From Alteromonadaceae bacterium 2753L.S.0a.02 (lineage in GTDB: Bacteria; Pseudomonadota; Gammaproteobacteria; Pseudomonadales; Cellvibrionaceae), in NCBI GenBank assembly GCA_007827375.1, contig VISH01000002.1:1-64000 (forward strand): a stretch of DNA of 64,000 bases, given 5' to 3'. The first letter of the stretch is position 1, and each line of letters opens with the position of its first letter. Below, piece by piece: positions 24,469 to 34,700 of this stretch. A program made the position numbers and the translations under genes. The notes under the pieces were generated by a model that worked only from the letters and a program-made list of their open reading frames with translations, made no database searches and was not told the origin of the DNA.

Positions 24469-27189
24469 ATGTATTACAGGCTTGTTTTAGTATTTGTGAC
24501 AGCGATGCTGTCTGCCTGTGGTGGCGGTGGGGCAACATATATAGAGCCCGAGGCCACGCCCGTCCCAACAGCTACGCCTGAACCCGATGACACAAGTGCT
24601 TTGCCAGGCGGCTCGTCTAACTTGCCTGATTTGGAAGAAAAGTCAACTTTACCGGGTCAGGTGGTGGAGAAACAATTTACAGTAACGGGTATTGATCAAC
24701 CCGTTAGTTTTTCTGTTAGCGGGGGGGAGTATTCTGTTAATGGTGGCGCGTTTACTTCGGAACCTGCCACCGTTGAAGAAGGGGATGTTGTAACCGTAAG
24801 AGTCTTGGCGGCGAGTGAATTTGCAACAACGGTTACTGCGCGCATTACTTCAGGTTCTTCGAGCTTTAATTTTAATGTTACGACGGTCCCGGCAGATACC
24901 TCACCCGATGAATTTCTATTTTCACTACAGCGCGACGTTGAACTGGCTTCTGTACAGACTTCTCCGGTAGTGTTCGTTTCCGGAATTAACACACCCGTAT
25001 CTGTGTCGATTTCCAATGGTGAGTATGCGCTGGATAACGGCGAGTACACTTCCAGTCCTGGCACCATTACAAACGGGCAGGCTTTCCGTATTCGTCTGCT
25101 CTCCAGTAATGAATTTGCCACGCAAACTTCCGCAGCGATTACCGTCGGAGATTATACAACCACTTTTAGCGCACTAACACGCGCCAATATACCCGCTCCC
25201 GAGCTTGTTGTTGTTTTTCCTCGGGAAAACAGCATGATTAGTAGACCAATGACAACCGTCAGGGGAACGGCAATCAACCAAAAGGGTATTCAATCAGTAA
25301 CGGTGAATGGTTCCGAAGCCAGTATTTTACCTTACGCGGGTTTGCAGGAAATTGAGTGGAGTGCAGACGTATACCTTTCCCCTGGAGATAATTATGTGAC
25401 TATTTCCTCTGTGGATGGTACCGGTGAGCGTAGTGGCGTTATTTCTTACAAAATCAGACGCGAAGTTGAAATCCCCATAGAATTTTCTGTGGACTATGAC
25501 AACAATCGGGTCATCGGAATTGGGCCACAAAGTTCCTTGGTATCGGTTAGCTTGTCTGATGGCTCCCTGGAACACATCGCTCAGTTGCGTAATGCCGGAG
25601 GTTTTGATAGTAGTTGTTTACGGAGTGCGACGGGTGAATTTTATTATGCGGCAATGGATGGTTCCAACTTCCAAACTTATAATATTCTGAGTTACAACCT
25701 CAACACAGGTGAAAGTCGTTCGCTTGGAGCAATTAACATAGAACCGGAAATACTCGGTTACGATAATAATCTGATTTCCAGCAGTTTTAAAAACCTGGTA
25801 TGCGACTCGAAGTATAATTCACTGTATGGAATGGTTAATTACCGGGACATCAACGGAGGCGTTATACACACTATTGTATATCGCATAACGCTCGAAGAAA
25901 TTCCTGTAATTTCGGTATTTCTTGAAACCGGTGATCAGGGTTTCGAAAATTGGATTCCTCATTTCATGGGGTACGACAGTGATGGCTTAGTGACGAATTA
26001 TGGTGTCGATCTAGGCGATATACAGCACATAGATCTAAACGACAAAACAGTAACCACCTTAATTCCAGGTTTCGATCATTTTAATTTTACCTTGACAACA
26101 GATCTTGCTAGCGACCGTATATTCTATGTGACAGCCTCTGGTATTGAATCAACCCATATTCAGACGTTTCAAGAAGTACTTTTGTCCTACGTTCCGAATG
26201 ATTCTCCTCTAAGTCTCCCTCAATCTAATGATATTGAATATATTTCAGAATTGGATCGTTTGATAGTGTCTGACCGGGAGTTAAATGCATTAATACAGGT
26301 CAATGTTGCTACAGGCGAGAGAAGCATACTAGCTAAAGATGGCCTAGGTGAAGGGCCGCCAATCCTTTCTCCAAATGGTATGGTAATGAATGCCAGTGAG
26401 ACAAAAGTCTATTTGGTCGATTCTGGTGGAAATGCAGGTGAGAAAATTTTAGAGATTGATTTGGCAACAGGAGATCGACGCAAGCTGGGCAATATTAATG
26501 GATCGTATAATTACCGTGTAGGTGGAATTGCTCTGGATGAGAGCGCCAATATTGTTTATGCCAGCGTAAACGATGTTATCTTTGCCGTAGATGTTGAAAC
26601 CGAAAGGCAGGAAATTATTGCTTCATCGTCAGTTGGTACGGGGGCGGTGTATCAGGATATCTCAGATTTGATACTCGACAAACCTAATAATCGCCTGCTG
26701 TTCATTGACGGTTATGAAGATGCGCTTTTTTCTGTAAATCTGACAACCAAGGTGCGCTCGTTGGTTTCCAAGCCTGGCGTGCGAGGTGAAGGAGAAGCCT
26801 TCGATAACCCTGTCGCCTTAGAGCTGCAGAGCAATGGCGATAAAATCTATATCGCAGCACAGCTCGCTGAAATAATTGTAGAAGTGGATTTGGAAACAGG
26901 AAACAGAGAGCGCGTAATTGATAGCTGTGTTGATTCTACCGGCAATAACTATTGGTCAAATTTTGAATCGATGCAAAATATTAAATTGGACCGGTACAAT
27001 AATTATCTGTACATAATGAGTGATGCGTTTATGCGTATAAATCTAGCCACTGGCCAATGTGAGGGTAGAAATACCATCGTGCCGAATGATGTGGTGGTTA
27101 CGCACAATAATTCCTTATTGATTGCAGACTGGGGGAATCTGGGTGTACTTGATTTTAAATCAGGTGCCAGAGCGGTTATTTCTAAATAA
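24469..27189 (+). CDS. Large surface lipoprotein with beta-sandwich repeats and a propeller-like domain
   Basis: About 906 residues from ATG 24469. The lipobox is MLSACGGGG (Cys17), followed by a Pro/Thr-rich spacer (EATPVPTATPEPDD). Two similar ~85-residue beta domains follow (INQPVSFSVSGGEYSVNGGA-like and INTPVSVSISNGEYALDNGE), then an Ig-like segment (VVFPRENSMISRPMTTVRGT). From ~350 to the end come seven or so degenerate repeats with the look of a beta-propeller (NRVIGIGPQSSLVSVSLSDG, NATGERSIL-like VATGERSILAKDG, ATGDRRKLGNING, ETGNRERVID). It probably stands on the outer membrane. The lipoprotein at 44.6 kb has a related plan. Confidence 0.7.
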   Translation: MYYRLVLVFVTAMLSACGGGGATYIEPEATPVPTATPEPDDTSALPGGSSNLPDLEEKSTLPGQVVEKQFTVTGIDQPVSFSVSGGEYSVNGGAFTSEPATVEEGDVVTVRVLAASEFATTVTARITSGSSSFNFNVTTVPADTSPDEFLFSLQRDVELASVQTSPVVFVSGINTPVSVSISNGEYALDNGEYTSSPGTITNGQAFRIRLLSSNEFATQTSAAITVGDYTTTFSALTRANIPAPELVVVFPRENSMISRPMTTVRGTAINQKGIQSVTVNGSEASILPYAGLQEIEWSADVYLSPGDNYVTISSVDGTGERSGVISYKIRREVEIPIEFSVDYDNNRVIGIGPQSSLVSVSLSDGSLEHIAQLRNAGGFDSSCLRSATGEFYYAAMDGSNFQTYNILSYNLNTGESRSLGAINIEPEILGYDNNLISSSFKNLVCDSKYNSLYGMVNYRDINGGVIHTIVYRITLEEIPVISVFLETGDQGFENWIPHFMGYDSDGLVTNYGVDLGDIQHIDLNDKTVTTLIPGFDHFNFTLTTDLASDRIFYVTASGIESTHIQTFQEVLLSYVPNDSPLSLPQSNDIEYISELDRLIVSDRELNALIQVNVATGERSILAKDGLGEGPPILSPNGMVMNASETKVYLVDSGGNAGEKILEIDLATGDRRKLGNINGSYNYRVGGIALDESANIVYASVNDVIFAVDVETERQEIIASSSVGTGAVYQDISDLILDKPNNRLLFIDGYEDALFSVNLTTKVRSLVSKPGVRGEGEAFDNPVALELQSNGDKIYIAAQLAEIIVEVDLETGNRERVIDSCVDSTGNNYWSNFESMQNIKLDRYNNYLYIMSDAFMRINLATGQCEGRNTIVPNDVVVTHNNSLLIADWGNLGVLDFKSGARAVISK

Positions 27190-27982
27190 TTGGCGGCTCT
27201 GTTTAATAATCAGTTTATTTAAAGATTCGACTCTAGCTCCAGCGCATGTCTGTCCGTGATCGCGGGTGCTTGTTGACGAAGCACTCAGGTATGTTCAGAT
27301 TGCTACCAATATTATTAATTAAATTTATCTATGTGGAATGTTCGACCTATAAATTTAACTAGCAATTGATATCTAGTTATTAATCACTAACAATTAAATT
27401 TGTCGATTTCGCAAACTTTAGTGTTGAAGTGGTCATTTTGTTAAGTATGAAAACTCATTCTAATTTCGTAAATGATGATCGATAATTATAAAAATTTATG
27501 ATGGCTTTTAAAAAGTGCTTTGATATTGTTTACAAAATTTTACAAACTAATTTGTAAACAAAAACTAGAGTATGTGGCTAGGTGGTGTAGGCAGTACAAA
27601 TATTATACAACCCCCAAAGGTAACGGTATTCTAACAAAGGTGTCACAGACGCCGTTTATTGTTTAATCTCAATCAATCTGTAAACCAAATGATTGAAAAT
27701 ACAATGGAATGTAATCGTTTAGCCTCGTGCGAATATCGATACGGAATGGAATCTGTCACTAATTCGACATTGAACACCTCTTGTTGACTATGTGTTCTTC
27801 ATCTAAATTCCTTCCAAGTCGCTTGTAGTTTAAATTTAACTCAGAAATTATTTTTATAGAAAAAATAATACCTAATTTCTTGTAAATATCAGGAGGTATT
27901 CTCTGGGTTAAGGGTTAAGGGTTAAGGGTTAAGGGTTAAGCGAGCCCCTTGTTCATTAAAATATTTTAACAGTGGAAGCTGT
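27190..27982. other. 790-base AT-rich intergenic region upstream of the surface-toxin locus
   Basis: No gene is seen. The region is strongly AT-rich, with a heptamer tandem repeat at its 3' end (27905-27939), 43 bases before the next start codon. It is large enough to hold the main promoter and regulatory sites of the 28-36 kb locus. Confidence 0.5.
27905..27939. repeat. Five perfect 7-bp tandem repeats (GGGTTAA)
   Basis: GGGTTAA is repeated five times without error, in the 5' leader or promoter of the small secreted-protein gene at 27983. Copy number could vary by slippage and change promoter or leader spacing. A weaker AGTTTTA heptamer run lies at 19146-19171. Confidence 0.9.
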
Positions 27983-28372
27983 ATGCGAAATGACCAAAAA
28001 TATTTACAGAGTAGTCGCTTATTGAAAAGCGTAACGAATACTAAATGGATAGCCTGTTTAATCCTTGCAGTTGTTCTTTGTGATTCTGCTTTAGGGCAGT
28101 CAACGGGCTACCGAAAAATTATTAATTTTGGCTGTCACAACACCGATGGAACCTGTTATGCATACCTGGAAGGAGACGTGTTTGGTCCCACCGCATGTAC
28201 CGCTTCTTCAGTACGTTGGAATGCTGAGGCTGACCCAAATGGAAAGGCGATTTTGACTCTTTTAGCTGGAGCTTTCTTTGCCGATAAGCGAGTGGCGTTT
28301 AATTTGTTGGACAATTGTTACCCTTATCAGACAGAATTTCCCACAATCCGTTTTATCAATATTGAGCCATAG
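27983..28372 (+). CDS. Small secreted cysteine-containing protein, shared-core family member 1
   Basis: A 129-residue protein with a long basic N-terminus and an export signal (WIACLILAVVLCDSALG, cut before QSTG). The mature ~80 residues hold cysteines in FGCHNTDGTCYAYLEGD, TACTASSVRWN and LLDNCYPY. It contains the core LLAGAFFADKRV followed after ~9 residues by Cys. The same plan is present in the proteins at 36952, 37432, 37765 and 38521 (short beta strand, LLxA helix, KxV strand, Cys). It is the first gene of the FHA-like locus, 46 bases before the TPS-domain gene, so they are probably co-transcribed. Function is unknown. Confidence 0.6.
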   Translation: MRNDQKYLQSSRLLKSVTNTKWIACLILAVVLCDSALGQSTGYRKIINFGCHNTDGTCYAYLEGDVFGPTACTASSVRWNAEADPNGKAILTLLAGAFFADKRVAFNLLDNCYPYQTEFPTIRFINIEP

Positions 28373-28418
28373 TTAATCGTACAGGCAGGACATCGTACTT
28401 TATCGGCGTGTCGAAAAA

Positions 28419-31400
28419 ATGATCGCAATCAGGAAAAAACACATGTATATCGGTTTTAAATTACTTCGTTGGCTTGGCATTTTTGTTTTAGCAACACTTT
28501 GGGTTGACACTGCGCTTGCATCGACACTAATTCCTAGCTACCCCGAAGACACTAAAGTATTAATAAATCCTAATGCTGAGTCCGATTACATTACCTTGAA
28601 CAAAGCGAATGCCTCGGGTATATCAGTAAATGTTTTTTCAGATTTTAGCGTTTCAGGTAAAGCCTTACGCCTACTTCATGGCGGGCTTCAGGACGCCGAT
28701 TACCAGCCCGCTAAACTGATTGTAATTAAGTCCTCACGTATTACTATTGAAAGCACCGTTGAACTGGTTGGTGAGTCTGCTAACGTTTTGTTTATTGATA
28801 CGGATTCAGCAACAACCAGCAACTTATCCTGTATAGCTTGTGCTTTTAAGAATTTTGGCAGGATTACACTCGCTTCCGCTACGACTCAAAATGATATTAC
28901 CAATACCATCTCAAACCTGGGAAAACTTTCTACCTTCAGTGGTAGCACAGTTTCTATAGATGGCCTAAAAACAAACGGCGCGCATTCAATCGAAATTATA
29001 GCTGAACGCGTAAATACTTTGGGTGAGATCGACACAAATATTCGTGGCAATCTCGATGTTAATGGAGGCTACACAGTAGTACCTAATGGATCTAAAGTTA
29101 TAGCCGTTGCCGGAATTAATCTTTATCTAGGTACTGCTGCATTAGATTATGAAACACTTAATGTGACTTCCCACACGAGTACATCACCGTACAATGCTGA
29201 GCAGGTAATTGATGGTAGTTGGAAGGGGGCTATGATCAATATCATTGCCAGCAGTCCGATTCGTTTAAAGCAATCTGCATCATTATCTACTGATTCCGAT
29301 TTGCTCGCCACAAGTATGCATGATGGCGAATTCAATGCCTTGTTGGAGGGGATATACCTGCAAACCAATAGAGAAAATTACGGAAATATTCGTTTAGATG
29401 GTGCCATTACAACAGATAATCTTATTCAGATTATTGCTCAAGGTGAATTGAATATAAGTGGTCATCTACAATCTCATCGTGCAGATGTATTTGCAAAGGG
29501 AGCGATACAGTTAACGAATAATGCAGAGATCAGGGCAAATGTTACCACTATCGGTTCGGATTGGTTCTCAAACATGGGAAGTATCCGATCTTCCGCGCTT
29601 AATGTTGAAACGCAAAAAGCACTATACAACCATTTCGGTGGCGAGCTCTCTGGTGATGTGATTACGCTCGTCTCTCTGGACGGAACGGTTATCAATGGTT
29701 CCAGAACCGATAAATTGTACATGCCAAGTGATTTACCCGCAGTATATTTAGACCCGGAATTCAAGGGGAACGATAAATACGGTGTCTATCAGTCGGTAAG
29801 CAGCGAGGCTGGCGCCATTCAATCAAACTTGAGCGCTAGTATTACTGGGAACGAAATAAATATTAAGGCGATACGATTCGAAAATATTAATCCTTACGGT
29901 ATCACGAAATCTCAAAGCGAGACCTGGGATCAAGGGATAACATTGCAAGTTGGGAAGTCCCGAAGGGTTTCTGTGTTAGCGGAGTCTGCCCTTAAAATTA
30001 ACGCCAGTGCTTACGTATTGAATTCGTCAGCAGTGATCGGCTTGAATCAATCCGGTTCGTTGGATATAAATACGCCGCTTTTGATGAATCAGCGCTACCG
30101 GGTTGAAGCCATGCTTGCAGTTTATTCAAAGGAATCTTTCGATCTTTCCGGCGTTACTGCAACGGCTTCAAAAACGAACGTCAACGAAATAGAAACATAT
30201 TTAACCGCTTATTCGCCTCCTGGTGTTTTTTACTCATTCGGAGAATTAAATTTTAGTGACGGCATTGAAAATAATGCGGAGGACGCTGATTTTATAAACC
30301 AATTTTCGTTTGTAGAAGTTCTTTCCGATTCGAATTTCCATGAGTCGCAGTTACACTCTATTGGGCTGGCTATGGCGGCGCGGCCCTTGCTTGGTTTTGA
30401 TCCGGTACGCTGTGCTGTCTACGGTTGTTCGGCGTCAAGCTATGTATCATTAATTGAGTCTGAAACGCTTACTTCTTTCGGGGGGAATGTATATGGGATT
30501 TCCTCGGATCTAACAGTACAAACGGTTAATCAACTGGAAGATGCCTCCAAACAAGCGATTGTTGATGAATTTGTTGCAAAGAGGCGCGAGGAAGTCGCTT
30601 ATGAACAAACTTTTATAAACCCAACAAGTGTAGGCGGTGATGTTTATCAGCATCACTACCTCTACAAGTGGGAAGTGGTTTCGAATGGTGTGAGTGAGCT
30701 TTTGGTCTTAACTGTTAATCGATGTACGAAAATCGAATACTACTCAGGAAATATTAGTTCGACCTGTGTACCTTATATTGAACAATATGACTTGCAGGCC
30801 ATGCTTAGTGAGGAAGCCGGTGGCAATTTAATTAACGGCTTACCATGGACGGGTGATGAGGTTGCCGCCAAGGCAAAGGTATTTATCGAAGGCACGAGTC
30901 ATTCAGGAAGTTTGGATGTACCTGGATATAGCACGATATATGGTACTTACGTTAGGTCGTATGTTGTTAATAAGGTTTCAGATGACCGTGAGTATATTTT
31001 AATAGATTACTCTGAAAAATTTCAGCCCAACAATGCCAGTTCTCTGGAAGAGGCTGAGTCTCGTACTGCGGGTTATTACCACAATACAGGCTCGGTAACG
31101 CTTAGAATAGAAGAGCTTATGGGGTCTGTCGTGCCCAGTATTCCAAGCGGTTTGACCCTTAACTATTCATTGGGGAATGGACAGGTAACGTACAACGCCG
31201 CTTGGAATTCGATTAATCAAAGCAACATTACTTACCATCTTTCGAGTGGTGGAAGCACTACTGGGACGAGCTACCAGACCACGCGAAGTATCTCAGCAGG
31301 TAATACTAGCTTTAGTATCAAAGTTAAAGCGTGTAACACCGTTACGTGTAGTAACTGGAGCTCGGCAGTCGCGGTAGAATTTCAGGTTCAGCCGACTCCC

Positions 31401-31730
31401 AGCGAACTCTCAAATTGCATTTCATCGTTTTACACTCCTTTCAGTTATCAATTTAAGATGCCTTTTAGTAATGGATACGGGAACTACTGCGCTGTTACTA
31501 CCAAGAACGGTGTTGCCTACTATGTGATTGCACAACAGCGAGAGGCTGAAGATCCAGGAAATAACAAGTATGCAAGATGTGAGTTAGTTAAATATTACAA
31601 TAGAGACGCGATTGTATCCGCTATTCTCAATGAAACGGCCTTTCCTGCGATTAGCTTTACTGAGTGGTCTACGACTTACCATCAAGATTGCAATGATTTC
31701 TTATCGTTCAGCCTCACTATTTTGCAATAA
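28419..31730 (+). CDS. FHA-like two-partner-secretion exoprotein (TPS domain), non-toxin half
   Basis: A 1103-residue protein with a signal peptide (IFVLATLWVDTALA); ATG 28443 is an alternative start. Residues ~55-235 match a divergent TPS/haemagglutination domain: NASGISVNVFSDFSV, ELVGESANVLFIDTD, SCIACAFKNFGRITLA (cf. the family's CxGCGFINT) and SIEIIAERVNTLGEID. The usual NPNGI motif is lost. A beta-helix-like middle follows. The region ~650-900 is of unknown fold. Residues ~905-1000 are fn3-like, ending VKACNTVTCSNWSSAVAVEF. A cysteine-containing tail (~105 residues) closes it. There is no toxin tip. TPS proteins need an outer-membrane TpsB pore, and none is in this window. Confidence 0.72.
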   Translation: MIAIRKKHMYIGFKLLRWLGIFVLATLWVDTALASTLIPSYPEDTKVLINPNAESDYITLNKANASGISVNVFSDFSVSGKALRLLHGGLQDADYQPAKLIVIKSSRITIESTVELVGESANVLFIDTDSATTSNLSCIACAFKNFGRITLASATTQNDITNTISNLGKLSTFSGSTVSIDGLKTNGAHSIEIIAERVNTLGEIDTNIRGNLDVNGGYTVVPNGSKVIAVAGINLYLGTAALDYETLNVTSHTSTSPYNAEQVIDGSWKGAMINIIASSPIRLKQSASLSTDSDLLATSMHDGEFNALLEGIYLQTNRENYGNIRLDGAITTDNLIQIIAQGELNISGHLQSHRADVFAKGAIQLTNNAEIRANVTTIGSDWFSNMGSIRSSALNVETQKALYNHFGGELSGDVITLVSLDGTVINGSRTDKLYMPSDLPAVYLDPEFKGNDKYGVYQSVSSEAGAIQSNLSASITGNEINIKAIRFENINPYGITKSQSETWDQGITLQVGKSRRVSVLAESALKINASAYVLNSSAVIGLNQSGSLDINTPLLMNQRYRVEAMLAVYSKESFDLSGVTATASKTNVNEIETYLTAYSPPGVFYSFGELNFSDGIENNAEDADFINQFSFVEVLSDSNFHESQLHSIGLAMAARPLLGFDPVRCAVYGCSASSYVSLIESETLTSFGGNVYGISSDLTVQTVNQLEDASKQAIVDEFVAKRREEVAYEQTFINPTSVGGDVYQHHYLYKWEVVSNGVSELLVLTVNRCTKIEYYSGNISSTCVPYIEQYDLQAMLSEEAGGNLINGLPWTGDEVAAKAKVFIEGTSHSGSLDVPGYSTIYGTYVRSYVVNKVSDDREYILIDYSEKFQPNNASSLEEAESRTAGYYHNTGSVTLRIEELMGSVVPSIPSGLTLNYSLGNGQVTYNAAWNSINQSNITYHLSSGGSTTGTSYQTTRSISAGNTSFSIKVKACNTVTCSNWSSAVAVEFQVQPTPSELSNCISSFYTPFSYQFKMPFSNGYGNYCAVTTKNGVAYYVIAQQREAEDPGNNKYARCELVKYYNRDAIVSAILNETAFPAISFTEWSTTYHQDCNDFLSFSLTILQ

Positions 31731-31752
31731 AAATGCTTCGCAAGGAATTTAG

Positions 31753-34700
31753 ATGATGATCACCAATATTTTGAAAACTTCTAACACTCATGGAGTGCGA
31801 GGCATGTCTGTATTAAAGTTTCTAATCCCAGTCGCAACGTTATTATCTCTGTCTGCGGCGAGTATGGCAGATGACTATTTAGATACAGATATTCAAAGTG
31901 AGCTAGAAAGTTCTTACAGCATTGAGCGTTCCAGCAGTCCAGAATATCAATATCTGAAAGGTGATTTGGTTGATCAGATAGGTCAGCAAGCGGTAAGTAA
32001 TGTGGGTGTATTCCACCAACGTCTTAAAAATGGCAATATCGCGAAACTTCCTGCCGAACAAGTAACTGATTGGATTCCTATCACAGGGAGCATTACATTC
32101 TTCATCCCAAAAGAACGCACCGACTACCCTTTAGCCAAGAGGGTGGGTGATAGTTTTGTAGAGGCGCGCTTGGTGCGCAGTCAAATTTATTACCACACTG
32201 GGCGTCATCTATTAACAACAAGCTTTTCAAATGAAGCGCAGCAAATCGATGCACTTTATAACAACGCGTTTGCGCTCTCACAGAAACCTGGGTTTAGTAA
32301 GAAGTTTGGCGATAGATTAACCGATACCGATGTAAGCTCGCATAGTTTGGATGTTATTTGGCCGGAGCTTCGTACTATCAATGGTGAGAATGTCTTGGTG
32401 CCTATCGTGCATCTCGCCAACGATCATAGTGTGACAGGCCATGAAGTATCGTTTAGTGGCGAGCAAGCGCAATTTAAGAGCGTTAATATTCTCTCGGGTG
32501 CGATTATCACCCGAAGAAATGCCCTACTCGCTACGGCATCCAATTTTGTTGTCAGCGAAGGAGCTAAAGTGCTCGCTGATGGTAATTTAAATATGAATAT
32601 TGGCGGTGCGCTGTTAAATACAGGTACTTTGTCGGCTGCCGAAGCAATCAGCATAACAGCTGGTAATTATTATCAAAAAACATTGGTTCATCGTTTCCAA
32701 ACGCCGTATGGCTTTAATGAAAGATTGGGCATTGTATCTTCGATAGATGCTACGCAGGGAATAACCATAAATTCCATGAGCGATATCACCTTCTTGGGCG
32801 CGGAGGCGCAGTCGGGTGAATCTATCTCCTTTACCGCCGCTGGCAACATCAAAATTGGAACTGTAACGCTTTCGCGAGAATCAGGTTATGCCCATCGCAA
32901 TGCCAGCTATCAAATGACAGCGCTGGAACATGTGCAATCTACTTTATCTGCAGGGGATAACATTGAGTTGATGGCGGGCGGTTTAATTGAAATTAACGCT
33001 TCAAACTTATATGCCGACGAGGGCCATATAAACCTTCTTGCAGGGATGGGGATAACCATTATTGATGAACTAAATCAGGAGCAGATGGTTGCCCATCGCG
33101 AATATGGTCATCTCACGGAAGACGAATCAGCCTATGCCACCATTGCGATGCGTTCTGTTCTTGATGCTGGGAAGGGTATTCGTATTCACAGTGCAATGGG
33201 TGATATTACTTTGCGCGCAACGGATATTGCCAGTGAAGAAGGCACGTCAGTTTTGGCTTCAGACGGCACTATCAATATGTTGATGACTGTTGAGAACGAT
33301 CACTACAGCTATAGCTCCATAGAAGAAAAACTATTCACTATCACGAACAAAAGCCGCGGTCACAATTACGAAACGGCTGTACCCAACACAATAATCGGTG
33401 GTTTCGCAGCAGAAGCGCTCTACGGCGTAAAAGTTCAATACGAGGGTAAGGATGGGCTTACATTCGAAGAGCAAATGGATGCGTTTGGCGATATGGAGGG
33501 CATGGAGTGGATATCTGAATTGCGAAATAACCCCGATGTGGATATTGATTGGGAAAAAATTGAAACAGCTTATGAAGAGTGGGACGAGTCAAATACCAGC
33601 CTAAGCGCAGCGGCGATGATCATAATTATGATTATTGTATCTATATGTACCGCAGGTGCGGGTGCTGCTCTTGCAGCTACCATGACCAGTACCACTATCG
33701 CAGCAGGCAGTACGACTGCTGCGATACTGAACGCGGGATTCACCGCAATGATGAGTACTGCGGCGGCTGCTTCTGCGAATGCCACCGTAAATGGCGCAGA
33801 CCCACTTGAAGTTTTTGAGTCGGGTTACGAGGCTGTGCTGAGTCAGGATGGTGCTCGAAATGTAGCGACCGCGATGGTGACGGCGGGAGTTATGTCAAAT
33901 ATTAACGCTGAATTTTTTAACCCTGCCGAAGCAGGTGGAGAAAATTTTGTTTATCACTCTGTTACAAATTCAGCGGGTGACGTTACCGGGTACACCTTGT
34001 CTTTACAGGGGCAAGCACTGCAAGCACTCACTTCTTCAGTTGTAGATCTCGGTATATCTGTTGCTGCAGATGGGGGAGGTTTTTCAGATTTTAAGGATGG
34101 ATTGGGGGAAAGGCTAGTTGGAAATAGTATCTCCCTTCTGGGTAGCACCATGACGTCTCAAATATCCGAGTTGAATTTGAGCGAGGCATTGAACTATGTC
34201 GCCAGCGCTGGAGTGGGCTGCATAATTGGGATAGCGCAAAACCAGAATGGTGGCCAGACGGATACGGCCTCGTCTGATGCGTGTTTTGCAGGGGGAAGCG
34301 GTAGCGTCATTGGTACATATATAGGTGCAAAATACGAGGAAGCTAAACAGCGAGAGCTCGAAGAAGAACAATTGGAATGGCTCGCTAGGCATGGGGTTAG
34401 CAACATAAGTGATTTATCTGACTTAACTCCTATCGAATTTGGAGCTTATCAAGTAAATATTCCGAAGTTCGAACTTGCAGAAATATACAGATTACAGTCT
34501 CAGGGTGTAGATATTGCGAGACTAGCAGGAGCCCTTGGGGCGCTCGCAACGGGCTTGGATGTCGAACTTGCTGCAAACGCGGCTGAAACATCCGCTCAAT
34601 ATTCGTCTTTAAAGAACTTTAGGCAGACTGTCGCAAGCGTTAATGCTTTAAACGATTTTCTAAATCTAGAAGAGATTGTGAAATTTCAGGAGAGCTTACT

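Noticed and set aside
27905..27939. CRISPR-like or true telomere interpretation of the GGGTTAA run
   Set aside because: Units are 7 bases with no spacers, and it lies inside a chromosome-like context, so it is a simple tandem repeat.
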